A stretch of 8,095 nucleotides of DNA from an uncultured Eubacterium sp. (GCA_948560485.1 CAOXUF010000021.1:7477-15571), one strand, 5' to 3'; counted from the first letter of the stretch, positions 1 through 5,671 are shown. The notes: generated by a model from the sequence alone, not told the origin. Made by a program: numbers and translations.

Positions 1-831
1 CCAACATTCTCTCAGGCAAGCCTTAAAGCTGCAATTGCACATCCCAAAACAACCATTTTGAATTGTTCGCTGCATGATCCACACAGTTCCATGAGAACTT
101 ACTATTCCAGAATGCATGAAGCAAAATTCATTATGGGAGCTGTAGCCGGTGCCATGACAGAAAACAATGTTATCGGATATATTGCTGATTACCCAATTTA
201 TGGCACAATTGCAAATATTAATGCTTTCGCATTAGGTGTAAAGATGACAAATCCCAGAGCAAACATTCATTTGATGTGGAGTTGTCTGAAAGATTTAGAT
301 ATAGAAGAGCAGTTAAAAAAGGTTCATCCGGATATTGTCTCAGATAAAAACCTCTCAGTCCCGGAAGCGGGAACAAGGTACTACGGTTTATATAAAGTTT
401 TTGCTGATGGCATCTGGAATCTTGCAATTCCGGTATATCATTGGGGACGGTTTTATGAACAACTGATACGTGCCATATTGGATGGAACTTGGAAATCTGA
501 CGACACAAAAAGTGCCAAAGCAATTAATTACTGGTGGGGAATGGCAGAAAATGCAATTGATATTATTTCTTCTCCCTGGCTGCCGGAAGGTACGAAAAGA
601 CTAATAGAACTCCTTGCAAAAACAATACGTTCAGGTGATTTTAATCCGTTTTCCGGTGTGATTTACTCTCAGGATAAAACAATTCGAAATGGAGAAAATC
701 AGACATTATCCCCTGACGATATTATTACTATGGATTGGCTGTCCGACAATATTATTGGTGAAATTCCGGTCATTGATGAGCTGGAAGAAAATGCAAAGCC
801 TGTAGCAATTCAACAGGGATTAAATAAGTAA
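1..831 (+). CDS. BMP/PnrA-like ABC transporter substrate-binding protein, C-terminal part
   Basis: The reading frame is open from base 1, so the true start lies left of the window and 276 C-terminal residues are visible. The text resembles the periplasmic-binding fold of basic membrane protein (BMP/PnrA/Med-like) substrate-binding proteins: an early Tyr/Ser-rich stretch (RTYYSRMHEAKF), then GAVAGAMTENN and GYIADYPIYGTIANINAFALG, the typical 'gained access to all earlier ligands' region, and late in the protein NPFSGVIYSQD. BMP proteins usually bind nucleosides or related small molecules for an ABC importer. No transporter genes are visible here, and no signal peptide can be judged because the N-terminus is missing. 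I recall similar lachnospiral proteins that carry an extra N-terminal domain, are followed by a metallophosphoesterase and may be cytoplasmic; that is memory, not shown here. Ends 13 bp before the next gene, with AAGGAA directly after the stop, so the two are very likely one operon. Confidence 0.8.
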   Translation, partial: PTFSQASLKAAIAHPKTTILNCSLHDPHSSMRTYYSRMHEAKFIMGAVAGAMTENNVIGYIADYPIYGTIANINAFALGVKMTNPRANIHLMWSCLKDLDIEEQLKKVHPDIVSDKNLSVPEAGTRYYGLYKVFADGIWNLAIPVYHWGRFYEQLIRAILDGTWKSDDTKSAKAINYWWGMAENAIDIISSPWLPEGTKRLIELLAKTIRSGDFNPFSGVIYSQDKTIRNGENQTLSPDDIITMDWLSDNIIGEIPVIDELEENAKPVAIQQGLNK

Positions 832-844
832 AGGAACTTGATTT

Positions 845-1450
845 ATGAAAATATTATTCGTTTCAGATGAAGAATCTTCATACTACTGGGATCATTATTC
901 TCCTGACCAGTTTAAAGATATTGATTTAATTATCTCATGTGGCGATTTAAAACCACAATATTTATCATTCTTAGTAACTTTATCCCACGTTCCTGTACTG
1001 TATGTACACGGAAACCATGATGAGCGGTACATTACATCTCCACCCGAAGGATGTATCTGCATTGATGATAATTTATTTGTATATAAGGGAATCCGCATTA
1101 TGGGACTGGGCGGGTCTATGAGATACCGTCCGGGACATTTTCAATACACTGAAAAACAGATGCGAAAAAGATATCGGCGGCTCCGCCATAAAATATTTTT
1201 GAAAAAAGGGATTGACATTCTTGTAACACATTCTCCTGCAAAGGGACTGAACGATGGCACGGATTTACCTCATCAGGGCTTTTCCGTATTTCGGGATATT
1301 ATGCAAAAACATAAACCGAAATACTTTGTCCATGGGCATGTGCATAAATCTTATGGACATAAATTCAAAAGATTTGACACTTTCGAAGAAACCACAGTTG
1401 TAAATGCCTGCGAACGCTGCATTGTGGAATATAATTTTGAATGTCAGTAA
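845..1450 (+). CDS. Metallophosphoesterase of the calcineurin-like superfamily
   Basis: A 201-residue predicted metal-dependent phosphoesterase. The superfamily motifs appear in order: SCGDL (Asp34), GNHDE (Gly56-Asp59), VTHSP (His129) and HGHVH (His163-His167), followed by a late Asn187 in VVNACE. The first motif, normally D-x-H, reads D8-E9-E10, so the metal-binding His is replaced by Glu. The other metal ligands are intact, so activity is plausible with an altered first metal site. No signal peptide or membrane segment is seen, so it should be cytoplasmic. The substrate is unknown; small MPEs of this type include phosphodiesterases and nucleotide-cleaving enzymes. The ATG is preceded by AAGGAA at 831-836, and the gene follows the BMP-like gene by 13 bp. 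The pairing suggests a shared job, perhaps in nucleotide or nucleoside handling, which is inference only. Confidence 0.88.
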   Translation: MKILFVSDEESSYYWDHYSPDQFKDIDLIISCGDLKPQYLSFLVTLSHVPVLYVHGNHDERYITSPPEGCICIDDNLFVYKGIRIMGLGGSMRYRPGHFQYTEKQMRKRYRRLRHKIFLKKGIDILVTHSPAKGLNDGTDLPHQGFSVFRDIMQKHKPKYFVHGHVHKSYGHKFKRFDTFEETTVVNACERCIVEYNFECQ

Positions 1451-1452
1451 AG

Positions 1453-1532
1453 AAAAAATGAACGATTGTTATAAATTTTTTTAACTATAGACCATAACTG
1501 TTAAAATTTTATAACAATCGTTCACTTTTTTT
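1453..1532. terminator. Bidirectional intrinsic terminator between convergent genes
   Basis: A perfect 17-bp inverted repeat pairs 1459-1475 (TGAACGATTGTTATAAA) with 1508-1524. An inner 7-bp pairing (1479-1485 with 1500-1506) shortens the loop. Six A residues lie left of the stem (1453-1458) and seven T residues right of it (1526-1532), so it can end transcription from both the metallophosphoesterase operon on the plus strand and the DUF6273 gene on the minus strand. Confidence 0.9.
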
Positions 1533-1543
1533 CCTTATATCGT

Positions 1544-2653
1544 TTATTTTATAGACACCCACATCGCCGGACGAATATAGATATTTTTGTTACTTACTTC
1601 ATATCCATAATCCATAACTTCTCCATACGACACGTACTGTGCTGTATTCTGACTGTTTCCTGGATTAATTAACCACCAGTCTCTCAAATAATTATCCAAT
1701 ATTTTTTTGTACTCCTGTGCCTGCTTGTCATTCAGCAAAAACAACTTGTCTGTTGTCTTTCTTCCGCCTTTTGTTCTATACTGTTCATTATCCGGTACGA
1801 CAATATTTGTTTGTAATATCTTATCTTTCATCTGCTGACAAAATGTCTTATCTAAAAAGTCTGAATTTAAATAATCTCTGAGAGTACTTTCTTCCCAGGT
1901 AATATTTTCATTCGTCTCATGATACGGATAACCATTTATTGGCTCAGATTTTACAAGCAGTACTTTATCTGCTTCTTTTTCTACCATAAGCCATTTATAC
2001 TCTCCAAATAATACACTTGTTCCAATTTCTGAGTTCTTTATATTATCGATTTCTAATTCTGTAAGTAATGACTTACTTTCTTTATAATCATCCAAAGCTC
2101 TGAATGCATCTTTTGCATCTGTGTATTGGTTATTTTCTTTTGACTGGACTGCAAATCCATATCTGCTCTCCTGACTTCTGTCAGCACTGTCTTTATAGTC
2201 TTTTAAATTATGAAACATTTTATATGATTTCTCATAATTTTCTATTTTTTCATAAAAATCTGCTCTTGCATAACGTCCCGGTTTTGTTTTAAGATAAACA
2301 GCCCCTCCGATACCTGCAATGATAAGAAATAAAATCAACGAAAGAATAACTTTTCTTAAAATACCTTTACTCTCTTCTTTTTCAGCTTCAGCTTTTTCTC
2401 TCTGCTGCTTTTCTTTTTCATTTTTTTCTTTGATTTGCTCTTTATATTTATTTGCCTGTTCTTTTGCTTCCTTGTACAGTGTTTCTGAGTCTTTATAGTC
2501 TCCTAAACTTTCATATATCTTTGCGATACTATCATATATTTCTGCTTTTTCTTTATCTCTCATAAGACATGGCGTTGCATCTGTTAATTTTTTTGCTTCT
2601 AAATATCTTTCTTCATCTGTTTTTGCAACAGTCTTTGTCTTTTTCTCTGCCAT
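1544..2653 (-). CDS. DUF6273-type membrane-anchored protein with TPR-like repeats
   Basis: 369 residues from the ATG at 2653. A GTG at 2689 would give 12 more residues, but a TATAAT box overlaps it (2681-2686) and GGAGGT sits just before the ATG, so 2653 is preferred. Residues 1-60 contain a helical repeat ending GDYKDSETLYKEA. Residues 61-99 are a Lys/Glu-rich probable coiled coil. Residues 100-121 form a single hydrophobic membrane span (VILSLILFLIIAGIGGAVYL), and two further YKDS-type repeats lie at 151-160 and 188-195. The last 160 residues match what I know of DUF6273: FGEYKWLMVE, TWEESTLRDYLNSDF, a WWL segment and the ending IRPAMWVSI. By charge the N-terminal part is likely cytoplasmic and the DUF6273 domain outside, but topology is uncertain. 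The function of this family is unknown; similar proteins often pair the domain with TPRs or zinc ribbons. It lies 108 bp downstream of the kinase gene on the same strand. Confidence 0.8.
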   Translation of the reverse strand: MAEKKTKTVAKTDEERYLEAKKLTDATPCLMRDKEKAEIYDSIAKIYESLGDYKDSETLYKEAKEQANKYKEQIKEKNEKEKQQREKAEAEKEESKGILRKVILSLILFLIIAGIGGAVYLKTKPGRYARADFYEKIENYEKSYKMFHNLKDYKDSADRSQESRYGFAVQSKENNQYTDAKDAFRALDDYKESKSLLTELEIDNIKNSEIGTSVLFGEYKWLMVEKEADKVLLVKSEPINGYPYHETNENITWEESTLRDYLNSDFLDKTFCQQMKDKILQTNIVVPDNEQYRTKGGRKTTDKLFLLNDKQAQEYKKILDNYLRDWWLINPGNSQNTAQYVSYGEVMDYGYEVSNKNIYIRPAMWVSIK

Positions 2654-2680
2654 AAGCACCTCCACTGTTTGTTGATTATT

Positions 2681-2708
2681 ATTATACACAGTTTAGTGAT
2701 TTTTTCAA
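2681..2708 (-). promoter_or_regulatory. Sigma-A-type promoter of the DUF6273 gene
   Basis: On the minus strand TTGAAA (2703-2708) is followed after 16 bp by TATAAT (2681-2686). The expected transcription start near 2674 leaves a short leader holding GGAGGT before the ATG at 2653. This separates the gene from the kinase operon upstream, although no clear terminator is seen between them, so read-through is possible. Confidence 0.7.
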
Positions 2709-2761
2709 TGTGAAAGAGATTGGTTACCTTTCTGATATGAACAAGCAGACAATTAATTTCT

Positions 2762-3604
2762 TTAACCCCTTACCGTTTTGTATTCATTCTTATTTTTTTC
2801 TATCAAATATTGATATCTTCGCATTTGTTGAAATATAATTTCTTTGACACGGTCCTTTGTATCCTGATCATAAATTAATATACTGTCTACTATGTCTTCA
2901 ACATCTTTTTTAGTAAAATAATATTTCAAATTATCTCCATATAACAATTCTGATATTTCTAGTTGTTCTTCAAAGCTGTCACAAATACTTTTTGCTTTAA
3001 CTTCATTTATCATTGATATTATTTCTCCATTAATTGGATAATCCATTACTGTATCTGATAACAAACCTGCTCCATTGTCAAATATTGGACAATAATTATA
3101 TTGCCCCACTCCGTTCATTAACACAGCTATATTATGCATATGTCGATCCTCATTTAGAAAAAATGCGTCTATTGTAAATAATTTATTAATGTATTTTCCA
3201 AATTCAGTAAGCCCTGTTATTTTTTCTATTTGGGTTACTAAAAATTCAAGTCTATTCCTATAATCTGAAATCTTATATATCGATTGATACAAACTTTCGT
3301 TATAAACCATCTTGAAAAGTCGCTCTAATGTTATTATCTGCCAATCATCTTTTATAAAACTTTTACTTTTTACCCCTTTATATATATTGCTTTTATATTT
3401 AATTTCTTCTAAATCATATAGTACAAATTCGTTTTCCTTTAGTGTCGAATATTGTAGCAAATGAGAGATTACATATTCAGCCAATCCTTCATACCCTGTA
3501 TAATCGGCCTTGTACCATATATTGTCTTTCTGCCACTTAAGTTGGTTTCCTTTTGATGATTGACGTTCATTTTTCTTAATGTTTTGTTCAAATAGTTTTA
3601 CCAT
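2762..3604 (-). CDS. Small HipA-like serine/threonine kinase (HipT-like)
   Basis: 280 residues. Kinase signatures of the HipA/CtkA type are visible: a Ser/Gly-containing loop SSKGNQLKW (16-24), a likely ATP-binding Lys32 in WYKAD, a helix with Glu39/Glu43, the catalytic loop NEDRHMHN (Asp153, His155, Asn158) and the metal-binding FDNG (Asp176-Gly178, in place of DFG-like DFD/DTG). All catalytic residues seem present, so it should be active. The N-terminal subdomain that precedes the kinase core in full-length HipA proteins is absent; the protein opens directly with MVKLFEQN, which resembles the linker after that module. A related module is found at the end of the upstream gene. Only 2 bp separate it from the upstream stop, and its ribosome binding site (GAGAGG) lies inside the last codons of that gene, so translation is probably coupled. 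Likely a toxin-like or regulatory kinase; the target is unknown. SSKG serines could be autophosphorylation sites, by analogy with HipT. Confidence 0.78.
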   Translation of the reverse strand: MVKLFEQNIKKNERQSSKGNQLKWQKDNIWYKADYTGYEGLAEYVISHLLQYSTLKENEFVLYDLEEIKYKSNIYKGVKSKSFIKDDWQIITLERLFKMVYNESLYQSIYKISDYRNRLEFLVTQIEKITGLTEFGKYINKLFTIDAFFLNEDRHMHNIAVLMNGVGQYNYCPIFDNGAGLLSDTVMDYPINGEIISMINEVKAKSICDSFEEQLEISELLYGDNLKYYFTKKDVEDIVDSILIYDQDTKDRVKEIIFQQMRRYQYLIEKNKNEYKTVRG

Positions 3605-3606
3605 TA

Positions 3607-4155
3607 TTACCTCTCAATTCGAATCCAAAAATCGTCTTCTGCCATTTTTCCATTTGTTTTTTCAATAATCATAAATGGATCATAAAAGGGCAAATCCAAA
3701 TCTTTTAATATTAATTTCAATTTATCTCGTGTTTCAGGAAATGTTCTGGACTTCAAAAAATCTATATACTCCTCATATGTTGGATTAAGTACATTTCCAA
3801 ATGCTCTAAACATCACCTGTTTTGTATAATTGAAAATTTGGACTTGTCTGTTGTTATCATCAACATCGATAATTGTACATATTTTTTCCTTATACATATA
3901 GTATAATCTCAATGGAAACTTTTTAGGCGGAATAAAAAAACTGTCAATATATTCCGGGTGTTCATCCAATATTTGCAAAAGCAATACAACTGGTCCTGTT
4001 ATTTTGCTTTTACCTGTTTCCCATCTTTCAATTGTTGGTTTTGACACCCCGATAAAACTAGCAAACTCTTTTTGTGTAAGATTTACTTTTTTTCTTACTC
4101 TTTTAACAACATCCGCTGTAATATAATCTAAAACTGCATATTTTTTATTTCCCAT
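3607..4155 (-). CDS. XRE-family helix-turn-helix protein with C-terminal HipA-N-like (HipS-like) domain
   Basis: 182 residues from the ATG at 4155. A GTG three codons upstream lies inside the AGAGGTGA ribosome binding site and is rejected. Residues 15-65 are a clear XRE/HTH_3 DNA-binding domain (LTQKEFASFIGVSKPTIERWETG at 26-48). Residues 80-182 form a second domain with the pattern R137-x2-P140-x2-R143, a following Leu-rich helix, LPFYDPFMII and DDFWIRI at the end. This matches, in my recollection, the N-terminal module of clostridial HipA-like proteins (WLxxRxxPxxR...DxYW). The protein thus looks like antitoxin/repressor HipB fused to a HipS-like module. It is the first gene of a two-gene operon with the kinase, and its promoter contains palindromes suited to binding by its own HTH dimer. 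Function as antitoxin and self-repressor is inference; the HTH call is firm. Confidence 0.8.
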   Translation of the reverse strand: MGNKKYAVLDYITADVVKRVRKKVNLTQKEFASFIGVSKPTIERWETGKSKITGPVVLLLQILDEHPEYIDSFFIPPKKFPLRLYYMYKEKICTIIDVDDNNRQVQIFNYTKQVMFRAFGNVLNPTYEEYIDFLKSRTFPETRDKLKLILKDLDLPFYDPFMIIEKTNGKMAEDDFWIRIER

Positions 4156-4175
4156 TATAATCACCTCTTTTTTAT

Positions 4176-4204
4176 ATTAAACCATTATTTTAATGGTTTG
4201 TAAA
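4176..4204 (-). promoter_or_regulatory. Promoter of the HTH/kinase operon, extended -10
   Basis: On the minus strand TTTACA (4199-4204) is followed after 17 bp by TTTAAT (4176-4181), with TGG just before the -10 hexamer giving an extended -10. The start site would fall near 4169, directly before the AGAGGTGA ribosome binding site, so the leader is very short. Operator 1 overlaps the whole spacer. Confidence 0.65.
4179..4199. promoter_or_regulatory. Operator 1, perfect palindrome in the HTH/kinase promoter
   Basis: AAACCATTA (4179-4187) and TAATGGTTT (4191-4199) are exact 9-bp inverted arms around a 3-bp TTT spacer. The site fills the -35/-10 spacer and touches both hexamers, so a bound HTH dimer would block RNA polymerase. 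This is the most likely binding site of the adjacent HTH protein. Confidence 0.7.
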
Positions 4205-4215
4205 GGAGTATTTGT

Positions 4216-4233
4216 CATTAATTTAATGGTTTT
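4216..4233. promoter_or_regulatory. Operator 2, imperfect copy upstream of the promoter
   Basis: CATTA (4216-4220), a 3-bp spacer ATT, and TAATGGTTTT (4224-4233) repeat the layout of operator 1 with one degenerate outer arm. The centres of the two sites are 33 bp apart, about three helical turns, so two dimers could bind the same DNA face. Confidence 0.55.
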
Positions 4234-4295
4234 TGATGCCAATTTTTATTATTTCCAATGTACTATTTCTTATTTTATGTAATTTTCAATTATTT

Positions 4296-4347
4296 AAAGC
4301 CATGCTGCAGTAATTGCGGTACACATTACTCAAAGCCATGCTACAGT
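4296..4347. repeat. Short direct repeat with a third inverted copy at 4457-4466
   Basis: AAAGCCATGCTGCAGT (4296-4311) recurs at 4332-4347 with one mismatch (A for G), 36 bp apart. The core AAAGCCATGC also occurs inverted as GCATGGCTTT at 4457-4466, so the second copy and the inverted copy flank the tRNA terminator. A 6-bp hairpin TACGGC/GCCGTA (4375-4390) lies between them. The stretch 4234-4391 otherwise shows no gene. Confidence 0.5.
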
Positions 4348-4391
4348 TCGAATCCGCTTTGCTCCTTCTCACTGTACGGCGAACGCCGTAT

Positions 4392-4456
4392 AAAAAGAAA
4401 GAAAAGATTACTTTTTTGTGAGCAAGCTCCCACGAAGTAATCTTTTCTTTCTTTTT
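4392..4456. terminator. Long-stem terminator downstream of tRNA-Lys
   Basis: A perfect 22-bp inverted repeat (4392-4413 with 4435-4456) surrounds a 21-nt loop that can itself pair through GTG/CAC and AGC/GCT. Each arm is A- and G-rich on one side and T- and C-rich on the other, so on both strands the 3' arm ends in a T-rich run. It lies 67 bp beyond the 3' end of the tRNA on the minus strand and should end that transcript. Confidence 0.75.
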
Positions 4457-4522
4457 GCATGGCTTTTCGCTTAAACAAAAAGTACCAACCCAAACGATTT
4501 AACGTCCGAACCGGTACCCGCG

Positions 4523-4595
4523 TGCGCCTCCAGGGGCTCGAACCCTGCACACCCTGATTAAGAGTCAGGTGCTCTACCAAATGAGCTAGAGGCGC
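4523..4595 (-). tRNA. tRNA-Lys, anticodon CTT
   Basis: All arms fold. The acceptor stem is GCGCCTC with GAGGCGC (7 bp), the D arm is GCTC-ATTTGGTA-GAGC, and the anticodon arm is CCTGA-CTCTTAA-TCAGG with CTT at positions 34-36. The variable loop is GTGTG, the T arm is CAGGG-TTCGAGC-CCCTG, and the discriminator base is A. Length is 73 nt, with no encoded CCA (GCG follows), so CCA must be added after transcription. It reads AAG codons. It stands alone, with its own promoter and terminator. Confidence 0.97.
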
Positions 4596-4631
4596 GTTTA
4601 TTAATAATTCTGTCGTTTAGCGACGAATGTT

Positions 4632-4660
4632 ATTATATAATAGTTTATCCAATTTTTCAA
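4632..4660 (-). promoter_or_regulatory. Near-consensus promoter of tRNA-Lys
   Basis: On the minus strand TTGAAA (4655-4660), a 17-bp spacer and a perfect TATAAT (4632-4637) lie about 37 bp before the mature 5' end of the tRNA. The start site is expected near 4625, giving a short 5' trailer removed by RNase P. Confidence 0.85.
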
Positions 4661-4780
4661 GAGATATTTTACTAATTTTTTCTTTTTTGCGAATTTTTGT
4701 GTTTTTCTGCAAAATATCGGAAAACTTTAATGTTGAAAACATGAGACAATATTGAAAAACTCTTCCTATACAATAAAATA

Positions 4781-4824
4781 TTTCCGGAGTTTTAAAAATT
4801 ATGTTATCTCTAAAACTCCGGAAA
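4781..4824 (-). terminator. Hairpin terminator after the small membrane protein gene
   Basis: A perfect 14-bp inverted repeat, TTTCCGGAGTTTTA (4781-4794) with TAAAACTCCGGAAA (4811-4824), encloses a 16-nt loop 15 bp beyond the stop codon at 4839. On the minus strand the stem is followed by TATTTTATT, a modest T-rich tract. The stretch 4661-4780, up to the tRNA promoter, shows no gene. Confidence 0.7.
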
Positions 4825-4838
4825 CAGTTTATATATTT

Positions 4839-4955
4839 CTATTTATTTGTATCTTGGCTGTCTTCGTCTTCACCATGATTTATGTACCAAACACCAAAAG
4901 CACTGGCACATAACACAATCACTGCCAAAATTACAACTGTAATTGTCTCTACCAT
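4839..4955 (-). CDS. 38-residue single-span membrane protein
   Basis: A short gene reading MVETITVVILAVIVL at its start, then CASAFGVWYINHG and the acidic tail EDEDSQDTNK. Residues 5-25 form one hydrophobic span with a single acidic residue before it and a strongly charged, acidic C-terminus. GGAGGAG at 4962-4968 is spaced 8 nt from the ATG, close to ideal. It follows the exported-protein gene by 27 bp on the same strand, and a hairpin terminator follows it, so start, stop and context all support a real gene. I do not recognise the family. Small proteins of this design often sit next to and modulate a membrane or exported partner, which here would be the upstream product; that is inference. 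Confidence 0.75.
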   Translation of the reverse strand: MVETITVVILAVIVLCASAFGVWYINHGEDEDSQDTNK

Positions 4956-4982
4956 TTTCTTCTCCTCCGTCTATATTTTTTA

Positions 4983-5486
4983 TCAAATCATATAAACAGA
5001 GCGTTTTTTCCCATCCTTTTCATGTATATACCGAATAACAGCTTCATTATTATAAAGCCGTAAACGCTTTTGGGGATATAAATACCAAAAGAACTCTTCT
5101 GTATTCTTTGCATAATACGGACTTTGAATGAAAGACTCCATCGTCTTTTGACGTCCTTTGCCAACTGCCTTCACAGAAATTGGTGCAAAATTCCGGACTA
5201 AAATTTCTTCTGTACGTGCTTCCGGAGAAAAAACTCTCTCTTTCATGGAGAACAAAGTAGAAGATGATTTTCTGCTTTGTAAAAAGTTGTGAATCATCTT
5301 CTCGCTGTCGTATGTCCGATGCTCTATCCCTATAGAGTTACCGGTTTGTTCTGCTGACTGCTCCTGATATTCTTCCATCAAAATAAAATCTGCCCGAATC
5401 TCTTCAAAGCACATTCCTGATAAAAGCATACCCACTGCCAATAAAAGACAGATAAATTTTTTCCTGCTGCTAATCTGCATTACCAT
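4983..5486 (-). CDS. Exported protein of unknown function
   Basis: 167 residues from the ATG at 5486. GGGGAG lies 4 nt before it and 10 nt before a second ATG at 5480, so the start could be either; a TTG at 5498 overlaps the ribosome binding site and is rejected. The N-terminus is a signal peptide: basic RKK at 8-10, hydrophobic FICLLLAVGMLLSGMCF at 11-27, and probable cleavage after Ala32 (EEIRA-D). The Cys26 context (SGMC) is a poor lipobox, so a lipoprotein is unlikely. The mature part is about 135 residues, rich in charged residues, and ends with the aromatic motif EEFFWYLYPQKRLRLYNNEA followed by a basic tail. I do not recognise a domain. It is the first gene of a two-gene operon with the small membrane protein. 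Confidence 0.75.
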   Translation of the reverse strand: MVMQISSRKKFICLLLAVGMLLSGMCFEEIRADFILMEEYQEQSAEQTGNSIGIEHRTYDSEKMIHNFLQSRKSSSTLFSMKERVFSPEARTEEILVRNFAPISVKAVGKGRQKTMESFIQSPYYAKNTEEFFWYLYPQKRLRLYNNEAVIRYIHEKDGKKRSVYMI

Positions 5487-5510
5487 GTAACTCCCCAATT
5501 TTATATGCCG

Positions 5511-5519
5511 ATTATACCA
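5511..5519 (-). promoter_or_regulatory. Extended -10 promoter of the exported-protein operon
   Basis: On the minus strand TGG is followed directly by a perfect TATAAT (5511-5516), 25 bp before the ATG at 5486. No good -35 hexamer is seen at the right distance, but an extended -10 can compensate. A sporulation sigma factor cannot be ruled out or supported from this. Confidence 0.6.
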
Positions 5520-5600
5520 TATTTTTAGGAAATCTACTATTGAATAATAACACTATCCAACATTTGCATAACTTAATTTTATCTTTTTGCCCTTTTTCCC

Positions 5601-5629
5601 TTGTACTTATTTTCTTTTGTACTTATACT
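5601..5629 (+). promoter_or_regulatory. Promoter of the AI-2E family gene, with a tandem repeat
   Basis: TTGTAC (5601-5606), a 17-bp spacer and TATACT (5624-5629) form a reasonable sigma-A promoter about 43 bp before the start codon. The 10-mer TTGTACTTAT occurs at 5601-5610 and again at 5617-5626, exactly 16 bp later, so one copy covers the -35 and the other overlaps the -10. Confidence 0.6.
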
Positions 5630-5671
5630 TAATATATTACGATTAAATTCAGTATTAGGAGACCCACTATT

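Noticed and set aside
2711..2733. Weak stem (GAAAG/CTTTC) between the kinase and DUF6273 genes
   Set aside because: Only five pairs with no following T tract on the minus strand; not a terminator.
3600..3608. ACCATTATT at the kinase start, matching the operator half-site
   Set aside because: It has no inverted partner and is largely explained by the ATGG start codon context and the preceding stop.
4345..4357. GTTCGAATCCG resembling a tRNA T arm on the plus strand
   Set aside because: The flanking bases do not pair as a T stem and no acceptor stem or other arm is present, so it is not a tRNA or a convincing remnant.
4258..4440. A 60-codon plus-strand reading frame
   Set aside because: It lies over the repeats and terminator stem, has no ribosome binding site, and its Cys/Ser/Lys-rich composition is not protein-like.
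4341..4580. A 79-codon minus-strand reading frame starting MVEHLTLNQG
   Set aside because: It starts inside the tRNA-Lys gene and runs through its terminator; this is the familiar false frame created by a tRNA sequence.
1544..4595. Mobile element integrated at tRNA-Lys
   Set aside because: No integrase, transposase or duplicated tRNA 3' end was found in the window; kept only as a question in the findings.
4752..4779. Plus-strand promoter-like TTGAAA, 16 bp, TAAAAT
   Set aside because: It runs straight into the hairpin at 4781 and antisense to the small gene; in such A/T-rich DNA it is likely chance.
5461..5486. Lipoprotein signal in the exported protein
   Set aside because: The residue before Cys26 is Met, which does not fit the lipobox; ordinary signal peptidase cleavage after Ala32 is more likely.
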